Origin: Azorinus chamasolen
Taxonomy: Eukaryota > Mollusca > Bivalvia > Cardiida > Solecurtidae
Reading direction: 5' to 3'
DNA: 64,000 nucleotides
Assembly (NCBI GenBank): GCA_963576725.1
Contig: OY755240.1
Span: forward strand, 56,482,633 to 56,546,632
Both the position numbers and the translations under genes were made by a program. This document shows, in pieces, positions 20,910-30,765 of this stretch (its first letter is position 1; every line of letters begins with the position of its first letter). Under the pieces are notes generated by a model. It made no database searches and was not told the DNA's origin. It was given only the letters and a program-made list of their open reading frames with translations.

Positions 20910-21105
20910 TAAACCATCTGAATGCGGTACACGAGTATACTGACATTTTACAAACAGTGTATAACCAGATCAGGGGGTCTGAGAGCAGCCCGGGGGTTCT
21001 GAGAGGAGGCCTCTGATCAGGGTCTTCACTGTTTGTCAAGAATGTCTTAGTAGACTCTACAGTTAAACGTTGATGGGCTATTCCACTTTAAAAGTTCAGT
21101 GTTCA
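20910..21105 (-). repeat. TTAA-E MITE, degenerate
   Basis: GCGGTACACGAGTATACTGA, ACAAACAGTGTATAACCAG, TCAGGGTCTTCACTGTTTG, TTCCACTTTAAAAGTTCAG correspond to E in order; apex replaced by a CCCGGGGG-rich duplication. Confidence 0.65.
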
Positions 21106-21121
21106 AAGAGGTAAGACTCCT

Positions 21122-21369
21122 TTAAATATTTCCTCCATAAATACGCCTTTGTACGCATTTGCAAACAGAGTAGACCCAGATCAGACGGCTCCTATTGGAG
21201 CCGTCTGATCAGGGTCTGGTCTGTTTGCTTAATGCTTATGATATAGATATGAGTCTATAGTCTCTACCTTGACTTAAAATTCCCGTGTCTTTGTGCTATA
21301 ATAAAGATTAATGTAATTAATATTCATGATGTAATTATTTCTTATAAATATGCATGGTGTAAAGGGTTG
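21122..21369 (+). repeat. TTAA-A1 MITE
   Basis: Full element with degraded termini (TTTAAATATTTCCTCCAT; GTAAAGGGTTGA); intact stem with apex CTATTG. Confidence 0.85.
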
Positions 21370-21440
21370 ACTGCATAGCCAGTGATCGCCTACAACATTT
21401 TAACCCAGAAAGTACTGTGTTTAACGGCTCGGCTATCTAA

Positions 21441-21620
21441 ACAGTAACACCTCTACCAAAAGACGTCCACTCAAGATATATCTAATGCATGTGCAGGTGT
21501 GGAAGTTGGGGGTGGTCTTTGACTTATGGTACATTAATACAGGACGAAAGGTATATGAAAGAGCTTTCCTCGGGAGTTTTTTTTTTCAAAACATTAATTC
21601 TATTATAATCAGCCACACCT
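21441..21620. repeat. Decayed TA-C element
   Basis: CAGTAACACCTCTACCAAAA start and GGACGAAAGGTATATGAAAG-AGCTTTCC core are visible; right end unclear. Confidence 0.5.
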
Positions 21621-21624
21621 TTTC

Positions 21625-21842
21625 TTAACTCTTTCGCTGCCAGGCACTCTTCTACCTGATATATGTTTCTCTGCCTCAGGTTTTAAAGTGGGACTTTCTT
21701 GAATTTCTTTATAAAAACGATCAACATGTTACCCAACAGTCTGGATCCTGATGAGATGCCGAGTTAATCGGCGTCTTATCTGGATCCAAACTGTTTGCAT
21801 ATTATTATATCACAGACCCGTCTTCATGGCACTGAGGGGAAA
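21625..21842 (+). repeat. TTAA-F MITE
   Basis: TTAACTCTTTCGCTGCCAGG start; stem GGATCCTGATGAGATGCCGA, apex GTTAATC, GGCGTCTTATCTGGATCC; GTTTGCATATTATTATAT after. Confidence 0.75.
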
Positions 21843-21912
21843 ACTCATTGTTCATTAAGCGACCACTAAATAAGGATTAGCGTATACAAAAAGGTCTCGC
21901 TAATGCGAACCA

Positions 21913-22096
21913 CAGGTACCAGGCGCGTGACCATTTCATAGGCATCCGTTTTTGACAGAAAAAAAAGTTTTACATAGTATTATACTATAAACGAAAAAAA
22001 TCAGAACTTTTTTTTTGTCAAAGCATGTGCCTAAACGTATAAATTTGAAGATGTTTTTCTGCAGTATTTATGAAATTGTCACGCACCTGGCACCTG
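21913..22096. repeat. Foldback Q element
   Basis: 184-bp inverted repeat with ends CAGGTACCAGGCGCGTGAC and GTCACGCACCTGGCACCTG; inner arms GACAGAAAAAAAAG/CTTTTTTTTTGTC. No target duplication recognised; single copy here. Confidence 0.75.
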
Positions 22097-22149
22097 TGAT
22101 GCAACAACCTATTTTACCAACATAGGAATCTGTAAACGCAGGTGGTTAA

Positions 22150-22396
22150 TTAACCCTTTTCCTCATATATAAACGCTTATTCGTGCATTTGCAAACATAC
22201 TAGACCCAGATCAGACGGATCCTATAGGAACCGTCTGATCAGGATCTGCCCTGTTTGCTTATTGTATAGTATAGATCTGATTCTACAGTTTCTGCCAGGG
22301 CCAAAACGTCACGTGTACACATGCCATCATAAACATTCAGCTAAGAAATATTCATGATGTCATATTTATCTTGATATGAATATTCAGCAGGGGGGT
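22150..22396 (+). repeat. TTAA-A1 MITE
   Basis: TTAACCCTTTTCCTCATATA start, perfect stem with apex GGATCCTATAGGAACC, right end CATGATGTCATATTTATC then TTCAGCAGGGGGG without TTAA. Confidence 0.85.
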
Positions 22397-22489
22397 TTCT
22401 ACATAACTTTTGCCCTGTATTAAGTTACCACATATTCTAAAAACAAATCCAGAATTATACTTATATTGAGTGGTTGTACTAGGGAGACT

Positions 22490-22693
22490 TTAACCCATTT
22501 GCTCCCAGTGTATACTTCCATGTTTATATATTGGATTAGTCCATTTTTTTTATCTAAGGGGTGCCTGTCCTAAATTTTAGATTTCGTTTTGTTTTATATT
22601 GAAATTCCTATCAGCAAACAGTGTAGACTCTGATCAGAGTCTACACTGTTTACCTACGTCCCATATATGGGATCGTGGGAGCAAACGGGTTAA
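22490..22693 (+). repeat. TTAA-R MITE, only copy seen
   Basis: TTAACCCATTTGCTCCCAGT and TGGGAGCAAACGGGTTAA form 18-bp terminal inverted repeats. Centre is a short perfect palindrome AACAGTGTAGACTCTGATC-AGAGTCTACACTGTT without the GCTCC apex. Piggybac-like by TTAA and CCC ends. Confidence 0.85.
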
Positions 22694-22757
22694 CCCGTAG
22701 TTATACCGTAGTTTGACATTATGGCACAGTAGAGGTCAATGCACCTTTAAGTTGGCT

Positions 22758-23006
22758 TTAACCCTTCTCTTGCTGAATTTTAAAATACATTTCTCCTTCT
22801 TTACCCATGCCCTGTTGTATAATTACATATATTTTCACTGTGTACACGTATTTCGCTGTGCAATGACTGCTGTGGAGTGCGCTGGTTGCACAATCAACTT
22901 GTAAATAGTGCAGACCCTGATGAGACAGCTCCTGCAGGAGCTGTCTCATCTGGGTCTTCATTATTTACAGGTAGGTATATTGACGCGATTAGCAAGCGAA
23001 GGGTTA
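22758..23006 (+). repeat. TTAA-D MITE
   Basis: Full length, nearly identical to the copies at 25668 and 43184. Confidence 0.95.
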
Positions 23007-23212
23007 AATTACAAAGCACGTTATAAAGTATGTAGTATAAACAAACTATAAGTGAGTCAGCCGTGAAAAAATATTTGTTTAGGATATACTAAAAGCCAGT
23101 AATGCGACAATAATGTTGAAACAAAGACCATGGAGAGTTGACATTTTGATATTGTCTGTTTGTATTGGGAATTCGGTACAAAATTTATTGTGTTCAAACA
23201 TTCGGGTGTTTA

Positions 23213-23427
23213 TTTAGCCCTTTCCCCCATATAAACGCATTTTAAATCATTTGCAAACAGAGTAGTAGTCTGCCCTGTTTGCTTATGACATGGTATAGTT
23301 TAGATCTGATGCTACAGTTTTTGTCAAAGAAAAAATCTCTTGAAAATTTTAAATTATAAAATTTCAGCTAATAAATAATCTTGATGTGATTATTTTTTTA
23401 CATGGACATGAAAGAGGGAAAGGGTTA
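23213..23427 (+). repeat. TTAA-A1 MITE, hairpin deleted
   Basis: CCCTTTCCCCCATATAAACG, then GCAAACAGAGTAGTAGTCTGC where both arms have collapsed, intact right half ending AGGGAAAGGGTTAA. Confidence 0.8.
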
Positions 23428-23515
23428 AATTAGGTCACTGACCTTCAAATGTTTAACCCTTTACTCTCTATATACATATATTTACATCTTTGCAGCCGTC
23501 TGGTCAGGGTTTGCT

Positions 23516-23815
23516 TTATCATGCCCCCGTTGACGATAGTCAGGGGGCATTATGTTTTGCACCTGTCCGTCCGTCTGTTGTCCGTCCGTGCGTCACGCTT
23601 TTATGTGCAGTTGGTACGTGTAGTTGGTTGTCACAGTTTTTTCATTGTCTTATATCTCACTAACTACTATAATTATTGCAATTCCACCATCCATATTTCA
23701 TTGCGCATCCAGCCCATGCTGCCTGCAAGCCCAATGTCAAGGTCAAATGACTTTACATGCAGCTAGGTAAGGACCACCACGGGGGCATCGCTGTGTCTTA
23801 CAGACAAAATGTTCT
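23516..23815 (+). mobile_element. Pearl-like element 2, short
   Basis: Stem TGCCCCCGTTGACGATAGTC-AGGGGGCA (23521-23549), CCGTCCGT microsatellite (23566-23596), single core segment with a GTCAAGGTCA motif, repeat of CCACCACGGGGGCATCG and end ACAAAATGTTCTAGTTT. Same plan as element 1 but without tandem expansion. Confidence 0.65.
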
Positions 23816-23837
23816 AGTTTGCTGATGGATTTATATA

Positions 23838-24041
23838 CAGTAAAACCTCTCTAAACCGGAATTCTAGTAGAGAAGATTTGAGATACTTTTAGGCAGGTGG
23901 CTGCTTCATGCAGGGTGAAAGTCATGCAGAAAGCTCCTCTAGGAGCCTTCTGCATGACTTTCACCCTGCATGAAGCTGCCACCTGTCTCCAAGACCGATA
24001 TTTATACCAAATTTAACGTCCGGTTTAGAGGGGTTTTACTG
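23838..24041 (+). repeat. TA-C3 pogo-like MITE
   Basis: CAGTAAAACCTCTCTAAACC to GAGGGGTTTTACTG with TA at both sides; stem nearly perfect. Confidence 0.93.
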
Positions 24042-24166
24042 TACATCTGGTTCTGGAGTTTCTGTCATAGCCAAACCACCTTGTGTTTCACATGCCATTG
24101 TAAAATTAACCTAACAGGTATTCATAAATACATTAGTTTGTATATGAATATTCATGAAGTAAAGGG

Positions 24167-24410
24167 TTAACCCTTAGAAGGCATCTGTCTCGCGTGCAAA
24201 CAACGTATACCCAGATCAGACGACCCCTATCGGGGCCGTCTGATCTGGGTGTGTTTTGTTTGCAAGCTAATGGAATTTGAAATACCTGTTCCTTTAGTTT
24301 CTTAAATGGCTACAGTAGTCTGCCTTTCATATTTCAGTATAACTATTTTACCCATGAATAATCAGTGGGTATTGAAATCTAAACTAAACATAGGACAGGG
24401 AAAGTGTTAA
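24167..24410 (+). repeat. TTAA-A2 MITE
   Basis: Shares its first TTAA with the previous A1. Stem with apex ACCCCTATCGGGGCC; A2-specific right flank CAGTGGGTATTGAAATCTAA, end AGGGAAAGTGTTAA. Confidence 0.87.
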
Positions 24411-24564
24411 ACTATTTATAGTATATAATCTATATCATATACTATATATGAGTCCAAATCAAGTGATCAATGCGTCGTACATTAAATAACAACATAAAAT
24501 AATAAACATGTTCTCGACACTGAGTTTAAACTATTTGCTGAACATTCTCTTTATACATGCATAA

Positions 24565-24800
24565 TTAACCATTTACCCCACAGATACCCAATTTTCGAAC
24601 GTACATGTACATATGTTTGCAAACAGAGTAGACCCAGATCAGACGGCTCCTGTAGGAACCATTTGATTAGGGTCTGTACAGTTTATCGAATTATATAAAT
24701 CTAGTTGTACAGTTTTTACTAGGACCAAACGTTTATTAGAACCAAACCTTTTCTTGTTAATATGTTATTAAATAAATTAAGTTAACCAATATTCATATAC
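24565..24800 (+). repeat. TTAA-A1 MITE, decayed
   Basis: TTAACCATTTACCCCACAG start, left arm intact, right arm diverged (AACCATTTGATTAGGG), right terminus lost after AACCAATATTCATATAC. Confidence 0.7.
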
Positions 24801-25164
24801 AGTATCTTCTTTTTTATCCGGAGCGTAGCGTTAGTTATATTATTAATATTTATTTTCTCTTTCTACTTTTTTTGTATAGAATATGCTATTTCCATACATG
24901 ACATTTGTAGGTAGCCGTTTTCTTTTGTTGTGATTGTATTACTTACTGTATGCTATATTTAGATGTTAATGCTTCTTGCATGAAGCGAAACTAGTCATAA
25001 TTTTGAAATTAAACTGAAAACTGAATCTGAATGTGAATGCAATTATAATGTACGCACCGTGACTATAGAGATCCAGGTGCATGCTCCCTCGGGATAGCTG
25101 TAGGTGGATTTTGAAGTATATTTCAGCATTATTTCACGGTAGGCTACATATAACCAAATTAAGA
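24801..25164. other. No recognisable feature
   Basis: AT-rich; ATTTTGAAATTAAACTGAAA-ACTGAATC near 24995 could be the AT-rich tail of a retroposon, without further support. Confidence 0.4.
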
Positions 25165-25376
25165 AATTTCACCCATTCCCGAATAGAATACTTTAAGGCC
25201 CGACCCCTTTGAATAAATCTACCGAAAGATAAACTTTTAGAAGTGTGTAGTTTTGAAACCATTATGGTAAATATAGCATTTACTCTTATATGAGCAAATG
25301 CTCTATTTATCACAATACATTTACATGCAGTTTTTACAGAGGCATCAAGGGGTATTAATATGAAGTAATGTGTTAA
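25165..25376 (+). repeat. TTAA-B MITE, degenerate
   Basis: CACCCATTCCCGAATAG, GAATAAATCTACCGAAAG, hairpin with CATTTACTCTTATATGAGCA apex, AGGCATCAAGG, then TTAA. Confidence 0.78.
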
Positions 25377-25627
25377 CCCTTTCCTTTCCTTCATGTAAAC
25401 GTAATTTCACCCATTTGCAAAAAAGAGTAGACCCAGACCAGACGGCTCCTAGAGGAGCCTTCTGATCAGGGTCTGCTCTGTTTGCTAATAGAATTTGTTA
25501 TATCTGGTTCTTTAGTTTCTAAAATGGCTACAATATCCAACCTTCCATATTTCATTATAACTGTTTCATCTATGAATATTCAGTAGGTATTGAAATTTGA
25601 AATAAACATAGAACAGGGAAATTTTAA
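25373..25627 (+). repeat. TTAA-A2 MITE
   Basis: Shared TTAA at 25373; stem CCCAGACCAGACGGCTCCTA/GGAGCCTTCTGATCAGGG; A2 flank CAGTAGGTATTGAAATTTGA. Confidence 0.88.
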
Positions 25628-25667
25628 AGCTTACATGACGACAGAACGTCTACCAGTCTAGCGTGCA

Positions 25668-25916
25668 TTAACCCTTCGCTTGCTGAATTTTAAAATACAT
25701 TTCTCCTTCTTTACCCATGCCCTGTTGTATAATTACATATATCTTCACTGTGTACAAGTATTTCGCTGTACAATCACTGCTGTGGAGTGCACTGGTCGCA
25801 CAATCAACTTGTAAATAGTGCAGACCCTGATGAGACAGCTCCTGCAGGAGCTGTCTCATCTGGGTCTTCACTATTTACAGGTAGGTATATTGACGTGAAT
25901 AGCAAGCGAAGGGTTA
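25668..25916 (+). repeat. TTAA-D MITE
   Basis: Full length with TTAA at both ends; apex CTCCTGCAGGAG. Confidence 0.95.
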
Positions 25917-26020
25917 AGCGCGTGTCGCTAGCTACGACCCTATGTTCGACCCTGTGCACATTCCTTTGATAAATTATACTTCGTTTGACAAACTGTTTGC
26001 ATCGTCGAGGCTGTTTGTTA

Positions 26021-26220
26021 CAGTTAACCCCTCTAAAGCGATCACTTTATAAACATATGTATCTTTAAAAGCAGGTGGTTGCTTAATGCAGGACGAAAGT
26101 AATACAGAAAGCTCATTTTGGAGCTTCCTGCATAACATTCGATCTGTATTCTGGAACGACCTGCTTTTAAGACCCAAAATTATACCCCTTTTATGTGGTC
26201 GCTATAGAGGGTTTTTATTG
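26021..26220. repeat. TA-C1 MITE, diverged
   Basis: CAGTTAACCCCTCTAAAGCG to GGGTTTTTATTG-TA; apex GCTCATTTTGGAGC is off consensus. Confidence 0.82.
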
Positions 26221-26274
26221 TAACTAAAACTTCACCACAAGGGCGCAATTTGTTAATCATTATACAGTAGAACC

Positions 26275-26461
26275 TGTCATAAGCGGTCATTCGTTTATTG
26301 AACATAGAAGTCTTAAAAAGCAAGTGGTTGCTTAATGCAGGTCAAAAGTAATACAGAAATAGGAGCTTTCTGCATTAGTTTTGCCCTGCATTAAGCTGCC
26401 ACCTGCCTTACAGGCACTAATGAGGTATCTTTTTGATGAGCGCTTAAGACAGGTTTTACTG
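26275..26461. repeat. TA-C4 pogo-like MITE
   Basis: CAGTAGAACCTGTCATAAGC to CTTAAGACAGGTTTTACTG, TA flanks. Left hairpin arm shortened (AAGTAATACAGAAATAGGAG). Confidence 0.87.
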
Positions 26462-26505
26462 TACTGTCATCAAAACTTACAATCCATTAACCCTTACTCT
26501 GCTAA

Positions 26506-26734
26506 TTAACCCATTAGCTCATAGGCTATTTTAGATACAACCTCTTTGAATGAATCTACCGAAAAGGTGCATTAACTAGAGAAAAGGGAACGTTTAGAAT
26601 TTTGTAGTTTTAAACCATTGTGATAAATAGAGCATTTGCTCCTATAGGAGCAAATGCTCTATTTATCACAATGGTTTAAATAAAGTGACTTTTACCGAGG
26701 CGTAGAAAGACGTATTTATGGAGGAAAGGGTTAA
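26506..26734 (+). repeat. TTAA-B MITE between 50-bp direct repeats
   Basis: Complete B. The sequence on its left (26457-26507: ACTGTACTGTCATCAAAAC-, AATCCATTAACCCTTACTCTG) reappears on its right (26751-26795), much longer than a TTAA duplication. Confidence 0.88.
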
Positions 26735-26775
26735 TACATGTTCTACTGTACTGTCATCAAAAGTTACAATCCATT

Positions 26776-27266
26776 AACCCTTACTCTGCTATTTAAAAAT
26801 GATGTCTGCTCAAAACTGGATCTGCTCAAGTTTTACTATTTCCGATTCTATGAAGCTTTTTAGGGTCAATTTTTTTACGTTTTGACATTTTTTTAAAAAG
26901 ATATTAAATCAGAATGTAATTTGAGAGTTGGAGCAGACGAAAAATTGTGCAGACGAAAATGTGTGCAGGCGAAAGTTATTTAGCGTTCCAAAAGTTAAAT
27001 CTGGAGCAGACGACATATTTCAACAGCATTAATATTAAAATTTGTATCAGTATTAGTTCTTATCTGCTATCAGTGATTTGACTTGCATTTGCAAACAGCT
27101 TGGGTCCAGATCAGACGCATAGTAACATTGAATCGGATCAGGATCCACGCTGTTTGATGTGCGTTCACTAGTTTCTCAAAACCTGGGTCGAATCGGTATA
27201 AGTGAAAATTGCACCATATTCAAAATTTAGCAGACGTATTTTTTTTTACAGCGGGATAAAGATTAA
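26776..27266 (+). repeat. TTAA-F element, long form
   Basis: TTAACCCTTACTCTGCTATT start, several GCAGACGA blocks (near 26935, 26951, 27004), core ACAGCTTGGGTCCAGATCAG with partner GATCAGGATCCACGCTGTTT at 27088-27150, TTAGCAGACG before the final TTAA. Longest F copy here. Confidence 0.6.
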
Positions 27267-27476
27267 CCCTTTACCTGTTCAATATTCATGTAAGAAATAA
27301 TAACATCGGAAATAAAAAAAAATTAAACTTTTTGTCAAGAATTGTAGATTCAGTTCAATATCATGTAAAAAATCAAACAGCGCAGACCCTGATCAGACGG
27401 CCCCAGGAGCCGTCTGATCTGGGTCTTCACTGTTTGCAGATGCGTGAAAAGGTGTTTATATGAGGGAAAGGGCTAA
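27263..27476 (-). repeat. TTAA-A1 MITE
   Basis: Shares TTAA 27263; CCTGATCAGACGGCCCC/GGAGCCGTCTGATCTGGG with a 2-bp shorter apex; end GGGAAAGGGCTAA. Confidence 0.85.
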
Positions 27477-27631
27477 TAGACTGTTTTTTAAGAGTGCGAC
27501 GTTCATGAACTCAATTTATTACAGTATATCGGTGAATATGTTCAGTGTTGGTTTGATGTACGACTTGAATTTAAATTGAAGTGTTGTTGTTTTTTTGTTA
27601 TTTTTTTCATGAATAGAAATCCCTCACTATA

Positions 27632-27722
27632 CAGTAGAACCTGTCATAAGCGGCCATTTATTTATTGAAAATGCCTGTATTATATGCCTGCTTTTAATGG
27701 TCACTTAATACAGGTCATACTG
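27632..27722. repeat. TA-C4 deletion derivative
   Basis: CAGTAGAACCTGTCATAAGC and TAATACAGGTCATACTG are both present but the hairpin is missing: 91 bp instead of about 190. Confidence 0.75.
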
Positions 27723-27749
27723 TACACTGAATGTATGCTACCTTAATGA

Positions 27750-27893
27750 TAAAGCAGATTCTCGCTTATGCAACCACATGATTTATTATCAAGGAGATGG
27801 TAGAAACAGGTGGTTGCTTGATGCAGGGCAACAGTGATACAGTCAGTTCCTATGGGAGCCCTCTTTATCACCCTTGTCCTGAAAAAAGCTACT
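27750..27893. repeat. TA-C1 remnant
   Basis: TCTCGCTTATGCAACCAC, GGTGGTTGCTTGATGCAGG, apex TTCCTATGGGAG, TTGTCCTGAAAAAAGCTAC. Right end replaced by the next C1. Confidence 0.6.
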
Positions 27894-27894
27894 A

Positions 27895-28098
27895 CAGTAT
27901 AACCCTCTAATGTGACCACTTAATGAATAAATATGAATGACTTTATAAGCAGGTGGAGGCTTAATGCAGGGCGAAAGTAATGCAGAAAGCTCTTATAGGA
28001 GCTTTCTGCATTACTTTTGTCATGCATTAAGCTACCAACTGCCTATGCCACCTGGGATTATAGCTCGTTTGGATGGTCGCATTAGAGGAGTGTTACTG
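27895..28098. repeat. TA-C1 pogo-like MITE
   Basis: CAGTATAACCCTCTAATGTG to AGAGGAGTGTTACTG, TA flanks. Followed at 28100-28143 by a second, lone C1 right end (GAGTGGGCGTACTAGCGAG). Confidence 0.9.
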
Positions 28099-28174
28099 TA
28101 TTACTGTACTTATTTTGAGTGGGCGTACTAGCGAGACTTTACAGTCTAACATTTTGGTGGATTTATTTATACTA

Positions 28175-28368
28175 CAGTAGAACCCCTCTAATGTGAACAC
28201 TTAATGAATAAATATGGACGTCTTTATAAGCAGGTGGTAGCTTAATGCAGGACGAATGCAATCCTATAGGAGCTTTCTGCATTACTTTTGTCCTGCATTA
28301 AGCTACCACCTGCCTCTGCCATCCGGAATTATACATTTTTGGGTGGTCGCATAAGAGGGGTGTTACTG
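28175..28368. repeat. TA-C1 pogo-like MITE, lopsided hairpin
   Basis: CAGTAGAACCCCTCTAATGT to GAGGGGTGTTACTG. The left arm lacks about 10 bp (GACGAATGCAATCCTATAGG). Confidence 0.88.
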
Positions 28369-28394
28369 TACTAGAACGGGGAAATCCATTCTTA

Positions 28395-28510
28395 ACGTTG
28401 TAACCAATTTGGATTCGGATGAATAACTACATGTATAAGAATTTAAACTGTTTGAAAACTGAATCAAGAGCAAGATAAATCAGATGTGAAAACTGGAGCA
28501 GGCTAAAGTT
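28395..28510 (-). repeat. F-type fragment
   Basis: AACCAATTTGGATTCGGATG, TTTAAACTGTTTGAAAAC, GGAGCAGGCTAAAG. Apex lost. Confidence 0.45.
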
Positions 28511-28539
28511 TAAAAGTACATAGACACACAGGATTAAGT

Positions 28540-28766
28540 TTAACCCATTACCTCATAGGCTATTTTTAGATACAGCCTCTTTGAATAAATCTACCGAAAA
28601 GGAGCATTAACTTGAGAAAAGGAAAACATTAGAAATTTGTAGTTTGAAACCATTGTGATAAATAGAGCATTTGCTCCAATAAGAGCAAATGCTCTATTTA
28701 TCACAACGGTTTCAAAAGTGACTTTTACAGAGTCGTCAAAAGTCGTCAATATGAGGGAATGGGTTA
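28540..28766 (+). repeat. TTAA-B MITE
   Basis: Complete; apex GCTCCAATAAGAGC. Left flank TTTAAAAGTACATAGACACA (28510) reappears imperfectly on the right (28764: TTAAAAGTACATATAGACAT). Confidence 0.9.
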
Positions 28767-28792
28767 AAAGTACATATAGACATAGTAAGCAT

Positions 28793-29212
28793 TAACCCAT
28801 TACCAGTTCAATATTCATATAAGAAAATAATGTCAACATGAATTGTTATAATTTATACTGAATTTTGTTACATTGGCAGAAACTTAACCCTTTTACCGCC
28901 GCAGTCGTATAAATGCACCACGACAAATAGTGCAGTCCCTGATCAGACGCCGCCTTATCTTATGTCTTATCTCTCGTGAATATCCATGTCAGAAATAATA
29001 GGAATATGTATCGGAGCCCTGTGGCTTTATAATGGCATATGAACACAGGAATATTTGGCCATGGCAGAAACTTTAGAATCATACCTATATTATGTAATAA
29101 ACAAACAGGGGAGACCCTGCATGATCAGGCGGCTTCTGTAGGAGTCGTCTGACCTTGGTCTTCTCTGTTTGTAAAGGCGTAGGAATGTGTATTTATGAGA
29201 TAAACAGTTAAA
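28793..29212 (-). repeat. TTAA-A1 copies with an F2 piece between
   Basis: 28793-28885: A1 left end cut at GGCAGAAAC. 28886-28960: F2 start TTAACCCTTTTACCGCCGC and one arm CCCTGATCAGACGCCGCC. 28965-29212: A1 with stem CATGATCAGGCGGCTTC/GGAGTCGTCTGACCTTGG and end AACAGTTAA. Confidence 0.7.
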
Positions 29213-29356
29213 ACATATACTATGTATAGACATATAGAGATATGGACCATCCATTATATTGATTGGGTGAGTGTTTTCATGTTCATTGTTACATTAAAGT
29301 ATATACCCGTGTGGTAACCGACATAATTATATATGATATTTTTTTTTTTTCGCTTA

Positions 29357-30181
29357 TGCCTAGGTCACACATTCACGGATTGGACGCCGGATTAGCTACG
29401 GATACAATCCGGCATCATTCGTGGCAATCTGTATTGGTCCGTAGCTTTCCGTATTTTAGCCGTAGTCATACGTAGTAGTACTTCTATATCTGTAGCTTTC
29501 TGAATTTTAGCCGTAGTCATACGTAGTAGTACTTGTATATCCGTGACAATTTTTTAACATGTTCAAAATTTGACCACGGAACAAACAACCGTAGTACATC
29601 CGGCTATTACGTATTACACCGTTCTTATTCGTACTAACTCTTATTATACCGAAGCAAACCGCTGTTCATCCGCAGTGCACACGCATTGACACGTGTCGTT
29701 CCGTATTAAACCGTGTTATTTGATTTTCCGTATTGAACCGTGTCAGTTTCGCATTAATTCCTAGATCACACATTCTACTACGGATTAAATATCACGGACG
29801 ACCCCGGATATGCCAATTTTATTAGTGCGATACGGACCCGTACGTTCTAATACGGTTTAGTAAGAATGTACTACGGTTGTTTTATCCGTGGTCAAATTTT
29901 GAACTTGTTCAAAAATTGTCACGGACATACAGGTACTGCTACGTATGACTACGGCTAAAATACGGAACGCTACGAACCAGTACAGATTGCCACGAATGAT
30001 GCCGGATCGTATCCGTAGCTAGTCCGGCGCCAAATCCGTGAATGTGTGACCACAAATCCCGTTGGCACACCATTGTGTGCATCCGTAGCGCACTACGGAA
30101 AATGGCATTTCCGTGGTCATCCTTGAGATTTAATCCGCATTGGACCGGCGAGGTGATCCGTGAATGTGTGATCTAGGCTTT
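29357..30181. repeat. Foldback K element
   Basis: 825-bp inverted repeat. Ends GCCTAGGTCACACATTCACG (29358) and its mirror CGTGAATGTGTGATCTAGGC (30159). Arms rich in TACGGA/TCCGTA words; TACGTATGACTACGGCTAAA at 29940 mirrors 29500-29525. Internal partial copy of the terminus (CCTAGATCACACATTC) at 29761 suggests a nested or composite structure. Superfamily not determined; no target duplication seen. Confidence 0.85.
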
Positions 30182-30420
30182 AAGAAACCTTGTTTTGATA
30201 CGCCATCGACCCCCACCTCCACCACCCTCCCTATTTTCCCAAACTTAAAACGCAACACCTGGATGAGTATGTTCACATTCGAGAAAATATTGTCGAAACA
30301 ACAACTGAACTGAAGTCACTCATTATGGGCATTGTAACACTTCAGCTTTAATGTTGCAATGTTGCTGTACTCTTGGCAAAGTTCAAACGTGACGGACTGT
30401 GACGGCTTTGCTAGTATGTA
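30182..30420. other. No recognisable feature
   Basis: Short unassigned stretch with a CCACCTCCACC block; nothing coding recognised. Confidence 0.4.
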
Positions 30421-30541
30421 ACACTGACACTAGATCGAAAAAGACTATAGTTTATTTATAGTACCTAGAACATTTTCTTTCTTAATGTATGTATTAATGT
30501 ACCAGTCTAATAAACTAGTCTTTTTCGATGTAGTGCCAGTG
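30421..30541. repeat. Foldback P element, uninterrupted
   Basis: Ends ACACTGACACTAGATCGAAA-AAGACTA and TAGTCTTTTTCGATGTAGTG-CCAGTGGT. Serves as empty-site reference for the C1 insertion at 13056. Confidence 0.8.
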
Positions 30542-30765
30542 GTACGTAACGGAACCTAATTTACGAAAGGCGCGTGCAGAACATGAATTTGCATAGGTGC
30601 TAAATAACTCTTTGGGCTTTGTGTCAACCAGACTGGACCAGCTATAAGATATATTTTACTGCGAACGATTTCGCCTGAGCATGGTATTGTGTGTTGAAAG
30701 TTGTACGCCAAATGCTCACAAATTGGGAGAGTCGTTCAAAGAGTATCGTTGTAAGTGTTGGTTAG

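Larger units (their letters stand above)
21848..22489 (+). repeat. TA-C1 remnant hosting Q and A1
   Basis: Pieces in order: CATTAAGCGACCACTAAAT, (Q inserted), GATGCAACAACC, CGCAGGTGGTTAA, (A1 inserted), TTTTGCCCTGTATTAAGTTACC, TTGAGTGGTTGTACTAGG. Two insertions into one C1-like element. Confidence 0.6.
23453..24170 (+). repeat. TTAA-A1 MITE hosting pearl 2 and C3
   Basis: TTAACCCTTTACTCTCTATA start at 23453, GCCGTCTGGTCAGGGTTTGC, pearl insert, TTTGCTGATGGATTTATATA, C3 insert, then ATCTGGTTCTGGAGTTTCTG and GAAGTAAAGGGTTAA. Three layers of insertion. Confidence 0.82.
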
